Below are positions 7,318 through 10,055 of a stretch of DNA of 10,055 bases, in pieces. The stretch's first letter is position 1. The number at the start of each line of letters is the position of its first letter. Below the pieces are notes generated by a model. It saw only the letters and a list, made by a program, of their open reading frames with translations. It ran no database searches and was not told the DNA's origin. Where the stretch lies: NCBI GenBank assembly GCA_027023915.1, contig JALVUB010000076.1, positions 1 through 10,055 of the forward strand, given 5' to 3'. Position numbers and translations under genes: made by a program. Source of the stretch: Sedimenticola sp. Its GTDB lineage: Bacteria > Pseudomonadota > Gammaproteobacteria > Chromatiales > Chromatiaceae.

Positions 7318-7554
7318 ATGATGGAAGGAACAGGAATGGTGCCGGCCTTCGGCGGCGGTTTCATGTGGCTTCTCTGGGTACTGTTGATCGTGGTCATGGC
7401 CTGGGTGGTCAGGATGATGATGCCAGCCGGAGGAGGAAAGCAAGAAAACGGTGGCCGGCAGGAAACCGCATTGGACATTCTGAAAGCGCGCTTTGCTCGG
7501 GGCGAAATCGGAGCGGAGGAATATAAACGCATGCGCGATGAATTGGAGCGCTGA
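7318..7554 (+). CDS. SHOCT-domain single-pass membrane protein
   Basis: This small protein of 78 residues has a Met- and Gly-rich N-terminus, one membrane helix (about 14-33, ending in RMMMP), a short polar linker, and a C-terminal SHOCT domain (about 51-78). The domain is recognisable from LDILKARFARGEIGAEEYKRM and the final DELER. SHOCT is a short two-helix module thought to mediate oligomerisation or regulation, and it is very often found after a membrane helix in such small proteins. A GGGG stretch about 8 bases before the ATG can serve as ribosome binding site. It is the first gene of a likely operon, followed after 52 bp by the Met-rich cytochrome. Function beyond family membership is unknown. 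Confidence 0.85.
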   Translation: MMEGTGMVPAFGGGFMWLLWVLLIVVMAWVVRMMMPAGGGKQENGGRQETALDILKARFARGEIGAEEYKRMRDELER

Positions 7555-7606
7555 GGCAGGGAAACACCGGCTGGCGACCTTCCGCTGTGACAATTGGAGA
7601 ATCATA

Positions 7607-8095
7607 ATGAAACCCTGGATTACCTTGACGATGCTGGGAGCAGGCGCCGTGCTGGGCATTACCGTGGTGAAGGCGGGCATGGGCATGATGGGCGGGCCGG
7701 GCATGATGGAAAGTGGCATGATGAATTTTTCCATGTTGCGCCACCGCTATGTGATGCGGAATGGATTGCCTTCCGAATACCGTGGCCTTCGCAATCCGCT
7801 GCCAGCGACCACGAAAAACCTGGAGCAAGGCAAGGCGCTCTACCTGGCCAACTGTGCTGCCTGCCATGGGGAAAAGGGACGGGGGGACGGTGAGGCGGGC
7901 AAGGCGCTGAATCCTCGTCCCGCCGACATTGCACGTTTTTCCCGCATGCCCATGGCCAGTGACGGTTATCTTATGTGGACGGTTTCCGTGGGTGGGAAAC
8001 CCGTGGGCAGTGCCATGCCCACGTTTGGAGAGAGCCTTACCGAGGAGCAGCGGTGGAAGATCATTCTTTACCTGCGCCGGTTGGGACGGTTATGA
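7607..8095 (+). CDS. Monohaem cytochrome c with Met-rich N-terminal segment
   Basis: This is an exported electron carrier of 162 residues. An N-terminal hydrophobic segment (about 4-22) is a signal peptide or membrane anchor. Residues 25-43 form a Met-rich stretch with eight methionines in 19 residues (MGMMGGPGMM type), like sequences that bind Cu(I) or Ag(I) in periplasmic copper proteins. The haem motif is CAACH at 83-87 and the probable sixth ligand is Met137 in GSAMPTFGE. The fold resembles the cytochrome c domain of the FTR1 fusion upstream, with the same G-KALYL-x2-N/Q-CAACHG run. GGAG at 7595-7598, 8 bases ahead, supports ATG 7607. In-frame upstream codons overlap the SHOCT gene and encode nothing like a signal peptide. 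Physiological partner unknown. Confidence 0.9.
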   Translation: MKPWITLTMLGAGAVLGITVVKAGMGMMGGPGMMESGMMNFSMLRHRYVMRNGLPSEYRGLRNPLPATTKNLEQGKALYLANCAACHGEKGRGDGEAGKALNPRPADIARFSRMPMASDGYLMWTVSVGGKPVGSAMPTFGESLTEEQRWKIILYLRRLGRL

Positions 8096-8120
8096 ACCGT
8101 AATATCAGGACGGGGAGTTC

Positions 8121-8468
8121 ATGGCCGGCAAGCTGAGGCCACGCCACCCCTGGGAGATGGCGCGTGTTATCCGCCTTCCTTCCCTGGCGACGTCGGCGGA
8201 TGGTGAGAAAGTACGCAAGGCCCTGTCGGTGCTTCCTGGTATGGGCGAACTGGAGGTGGATCGGGAGCGGCGGCGCCTGAGGGTGCTCTACGACGTGCGC
8301 CAGCTCGATTACCGTATGCTGCTCAAAGCCCTGGCCAAGGCAGGTCATCCGCTCCCCACGAATCCAATCACCCGTATCGTCACCGCCTTGCGTCAGTACG
8401 CGGACAGCAATGCGCGGGACAATGCCAAAGCGCCGCCGCCGACCTGCTGTAACAAACCGCCACGTTGA
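8121..8468 (+). CDS. HMA-like (ferredoxin-fold) protein lacking CxxC, with CC tail
   Basis: This is a cytoplasmic protein of 115 residues with no signal peptide. Residues 15-75 read as a beta-alpha-beta-beta-alpha pattern of the heavy-metal-associated type: VIRLPSL, then helix GEKVRKALSVLPG, strands ELEVDRERRRLRVLYD, then helix DYRMLLKALAKAG. The metal-binding CxxC expected after the first strand is absent (SLATSADG instead). The only two cysteines are adjacent at the extreme C-terminus (C109-C110 in PPPTCCNKPP). It may therefore bind metal through the tail, or be a regulatory relative. GGGGAG before the ATG supports the start. It follows the Met-rich cytochrome by 25 bp and probably shares its transcript. 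The family call is from pattern only. Confidence 0.6.
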   Translation: MAGKLRPRHPWEMARVIRLPSLATSADGEKVRKALSVLPGMGELEVDRERRRLRVLYDVRQLDYRMLLKALAKAGHPLPTNPITRIVTALRQYADSNARDNAKAPPPTCCNKPPR

Positions 8469-8504
8469 GGGCGTGTGATTGGGCGTGGCGTGCAAGCAGG
8501 GTTT

Positions 8505-8510
8505 TATACT
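8505..8510 (+). promoter_or_regulatory. Possible -10 element of the PqqD-like/ATP-grasp operon
   Basis: TATACT matches the sigma70 -10 at 5 of 6 positions, in the only AT-rich patch of the 93-bp gap before the PqqD-like gene. No good -35 lies 16-18 bp upstream (a TTGGGC sits 20 bp away). A start near 8517 would leave a leader of about 45 bases. This is weak. Confidence 0.25.
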
Positions 8511-8561
8511 CAGACATTTTCAGTATCCAAGTCGGTCAACAGACCTGTGGAGATGACAAGC

Positions 8562-8801
8562 ATGTCCACCTTGAGCCGCATCGCCGTCAATGACGAAGGT
8601 TTCATGTTCGATCCGCAGACGGGGGAGAGCTATTTGCTGAACGAGACCGGCCGGCAGTTGCTGGAAGGGCTCAAGGAAGGGCTGGGAGAAGAGGAGCTGG
8701 CCGGCCTGTTGGAGGAACGGTGGAACCTTTCCTCCAACCAGGCCGGCCGTGACGTGGCCGAGTTCCTGCAGCAACTGAGGCTGCTGAGGCTGTTGCCGTG
8801 A
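8562..8801 (+). CDS. PqqD-like peptide-binding (RRE) protein
   Basis: This is a small cytoplasmic protein of 79 residues of the PqqD family, the winged-helix-type RiPP recognition element that holds leader peptides for modifying enzymes. The family signature is visible in NDEGFMFDPQTGESYLLNETG (10-30), followed by helices with EEELAGLLEERW and a C-terminal AEFLQQLRLLRLL. Length is typical of stand-alone PqqD proteins. I chose ATG 8562 because GGAG lies 9 bases ahead. ATG 8553 is almost on top of that site, and GTG 8475 would add a non-conserved extension. The stop overlaps the start of the ATP-grasp gene (GTGA), so the two are coupled. No other PQQ genes are nearby, so PQQ synthesis itself is unlikely. 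Confidence 0.85.
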   Translation: MSTLSRIAVNDEGFMFDPQTGESYLLNETGRQLLEGLKEGLGEEELAGLLEERWNLSSNQAGRDVAEFLQQLRLLRLLP

Positions 8802-9838
8802 GCGCGCCGCTGGCGGTCGCCGTCTCCGGCATCAACGCGTCCGACAACCCGGCGCCGGGCACGGGGGTGGCCCGCGGCCTGCGGGAGGACGATTCGCTCT
8901 CCTGCCGCATCATCGGCCTGGCCTACGACGCCCTGGAGCCGGGCATCTATCTCGACTGGCTGTTCGAACGCAGTTTCATCGTTCCCTATCCCACCGCCGA
9001 CGAATCGGCCCTGGTCCAGCGCCTGCTCTATGTGCGCGACCGGGCGTGCATGGATGTGGTGGTGCCCACCCTCGACAGTGAGCTGCCTTTCTATCTGCGC
9101 AACGCCGAGAAGCTGCGCGCCGCCGGCATCCGCACCTTTCTGCCCACACGGGCGCAGTACCGCCTGCGCGCCAAGGAGAAGCTGGAGGAGGTGGCCCGGC
9201 AGGCGGAAGTCCTGGCCCCACGCCAGCGGCTGGTGAACAGCCACCCGGAGCTGGTGGAAGCGGTGAAGGAACTGGGGCTGCCGGTGATGGTGAAGGGTTC
9301 TCTTTACAAAGCCTATTTCGCCGCCACCCTGGATGCCGCCCTCGGCTGTTTCAACAAGATCGCTGCGGAATGGGGCTATCCGGTGATCGTGCAGGAGCGG
9401 GTGGAGGGGGAAGAGCTCAACGTCGTCGGCCTGGGGGACGGCGAGGGCGGACTCGTCGGTCTGGTGGCGGCGCGCAAGATGAGCGTCACCGAGCTGGGAA
9501 AGATCTGGACCGGCGTCACCATCCGCCATCCCGCTCTGGAAGAGGCCGTGCGCCGCTTCGTGGCGGCCTTCAAATGGCGGGGCGCTTTCGAGATGGAGTG
9601 CATCGTGGCGGAGGAGCGCATCCATCTCATCGAAATCAATCCCCGCTTTCCCGCCTGGGTCCATTTCGCCACCGGGGTGGGGGTCAACCTGCCCAGCCGC
9701 CTGGTGCGCCTGGCCCTGGGCCGGGAGGTGGAGCGGGAGAGCGACTATCCGGCCGGCAAGCTCTATGTGCGCTACACCCTGGAGCAGGTGGCCGACATGG
9801 AAACCTTCCAGAAAATGGTCACGCGAGGAGAGACATAA
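8798..9838 (+). CDS. ATP-grasp ligase-type enzyme
   Basis: This is a cytoplasmic ATP-dependent carboxylate-amine or thiol ligase-type enzyme of 346 residues, related to the carbamoyl-phosphate synthase/biotin carboxylase ATP-grasp group. Residues 1-110 form a Rossmann-like pre-ATP-grasp part (VVVPTLDSELPFY at 87-99). Nucleotide-binding elements follow: VMVKGS (163-168, with Lys166) and VIVQERVEGEE (196-206). The metal-binding pair is ECIV and LIEINPRFPAWVHF, with E267, E279 and N281. The acceptor substrate cannot be read from the sequence. The GTG start overlaps the PqqD-like stop, which suggests the pair acts together, the PqqD-like partner presenting a leader-tagged substrate. It is unlike graspetide ligases at first sight. 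It is the second gene of the operon, followed by the hairpin array. Confidence 0.85.
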   Translation: MSAPLAVAVSGINASDNPAPGTGVARGLREDDSLSCRIIGLAYDALEPGIYLDWLFERSFIVPYPTADESALVQRLLYVRDRACMDVVVPTLDSELPFYLRNAEKLRAAGIRTFLPTRAQYRLRAKEKLEEVARQAEVLAPRQRLVNSHPELVEAVKELGLPVMVKGSLYKAYFAATLDAALGCFNKIAAEWGYPVIVQERVEGEELNVVGLGDGEGGLVGLVAARKMSVTELGKIWTGVTIRHPALEEAVRRFVAAFKWRGAFEMECIVAEERIHLIEINPRFPAWVHFATGVGVNLPSRLVRLALGREVERESDYPAGKLYVRYTLEQVADMETFQKMVTRGET

Positions 9839-9859
9839 GGGCACCTCGAAGAGGTGCCC
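9839..9859. repeat. Hairpin 1 of array (GGGCACCTC/GAGGTGCCC)
   Basis: A perfect 9-bp stem with a GAA triloop begins on the base after the ATP-grasp stop codon. The position fits a transcript 3'-end or mRNA-protecting structure, but there is no U-tract. Confidence 0.7.
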
Positions 9860-9861
9860 GC

Positions 9862-9881
9862 GCGGGACAGGGAAGTCCCGC
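9862..9881. repeat. Hairpin 2 of array (GCGGGAC/GTCCCGC)
   Basis: A perfect 7-bp GC-rich stem with a six-base loop (AGGGAA), two bases after hairpin 1. Its right arm shares three bases with the left arm of the third hairpin, so 2 and 3 cannot be fully paired at the same time. Confidence 0.65.
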
Positions 9882-9914
9882 CATTTTCAATCACGCCAGT
9901 GATTGAAAATGGCG
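9879..9914. repeat. Hairpin 3 of array, 16-bp perfect stem
   Basis: Arms 9879-9894 and 9899-9914 are perfectly complementary around a GCCA loop. The stem is AT-rich in the middle (ATTTTCAATCAC). It is the longest perfect inverted repeat in the window. Confidence 0.8.
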
Positions 9915-9943
9915 CAAACCGGAAACCGCGTTTTCGGTTTGCG
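9913..9943. repeat. Hairpin 4 of array (CGCAAACCG/CGGTTTGCG)
   Basis: Arms 9913-9921 and 9935-9943 pair perfectly over 9 bp. The stem continues inward with one G-U and four Watson-Crick pairs to a CGC loop. It directly abuts hairpin 3 and ends about 40 bp before the next start codon. Confidence 0.75.
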
Positions 9944-9983
9944 TGGAGAAAAATCACCTGGATGAAAATTTTTCGAGGTCCTC

Positions 9984-10055
9984 ATGAGCGAAAAGCGGTA
10001 TCAGAAACCCACCATCACCCGGCTGGAGACCGGCGGCGCCCTCAACAAATTCGGC
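9984..10055 (+). CDS. Start of a gene with RiPP-leader-like N-terminus (truncated by window)
   Basis: Only 24 codons are visible. GAGG five bases ahead gives a good ribosome binding site for ATG 9984. The peptide begins MSEKRYQKPTITRLETGG and continues ALNKFG. Y6-x2-P9-x-I11 matches the YxxPxL/I anchor by which PqqD-like recognition elements bind lasso-peptide leaders. The glycine that usually follows is displaced (G17). The gene lies 145 bp after the ATP-grasp gene, in the same direction. From memory, similar N-termini ending in NKFG occur on PLP-dependent decarboxylases of the diaminopimelate/ornithine type, encoded beside PqqD-like and ATP-grasp genes. I cannot confirm that here. It could equally be a short precursor peptide. 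Confidence 0.6.
   Translation, partial: MSEKRYQKPTITRLETGGALNKFG

Noticed and set aside
8630..9844. Minus-strand open frame of about 400 codons opposite the PqqD-like and ATP-grasp genes
   Set aside because: It spans two real overlapping genes and shows no domain. It is a shadow frame.
9839..9943. CRISPR-like array
   Set aside because: The four units are different inverted repeats, not copies of one direct repeat with spacers, and no cas genes are present.

Overview
The window reads as high-GC chromosomal DNA of a proteobacterium rich in c-type cytochromes and metal handling. A sulfur- or iron-oxidising or otherwise respiratory gammaproteobacterium is my best guess, from codon use and gene content only. 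I see no rRNA, tRNA, CRISPR array or transposase. Genes are tightly packed and several start codons overlap the preceding stop.

Left part (1-4718): a minus-strand NtrC-type (sigma54-activating) response regulator runs off the left edge. A plus-strand membrane histidine kinase diverges from it. The space between them is filled by a 160-bp MITE-like element with 12-bp perfect (19-bp imperfect) terminal inverted repeats and a TTAG target duplication. The kinase overlaps a lipoprotein cytochrome c gene by 4 bases, followed by a DUF302 gene and, again overlapping, a protein with two DUF1566 (Lcl) repeats. This looks like one operon.

Middle part (4706-8468): a metal and redox block. A sigma70-like promoter overlapped by a Fur-box-like site precedes a secreted cytochrome c domain fused to an FTR1 iron permease. 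Right after it lies a promoter of MerR-family architecture (19-bp spacer filled by a dyad), which drives a small MerT-like membrane protein with the expected cysteine pairs. An AT-richer gap of about 180 bp follows, with two dyads and a sigma54-type -24/-12 candidate. Then come a SHOCT-domain membrane peptide, a Met-rich monohaem cytochrome c, and an HMA-like protein that lacks CxxC but ends in a CC tail.

Right part (8469-10055): a PqqD-like peptide-binding protein and an overlapping ATP-grasp enzyme. A contiguous array of four perfect or near-perfect hairpins follows, then the first 24 codons of a gene whose N-terminus resembles a RiPP leader (YxxPxI) followed by NKFG. PqqD-like protein, ATP-grasp enzyme and leader-bearing protein together are the best candidate in the window for a poorly described peptide- or amino-acid-modifying system. 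The decisive third gene is cut off by the window edge.
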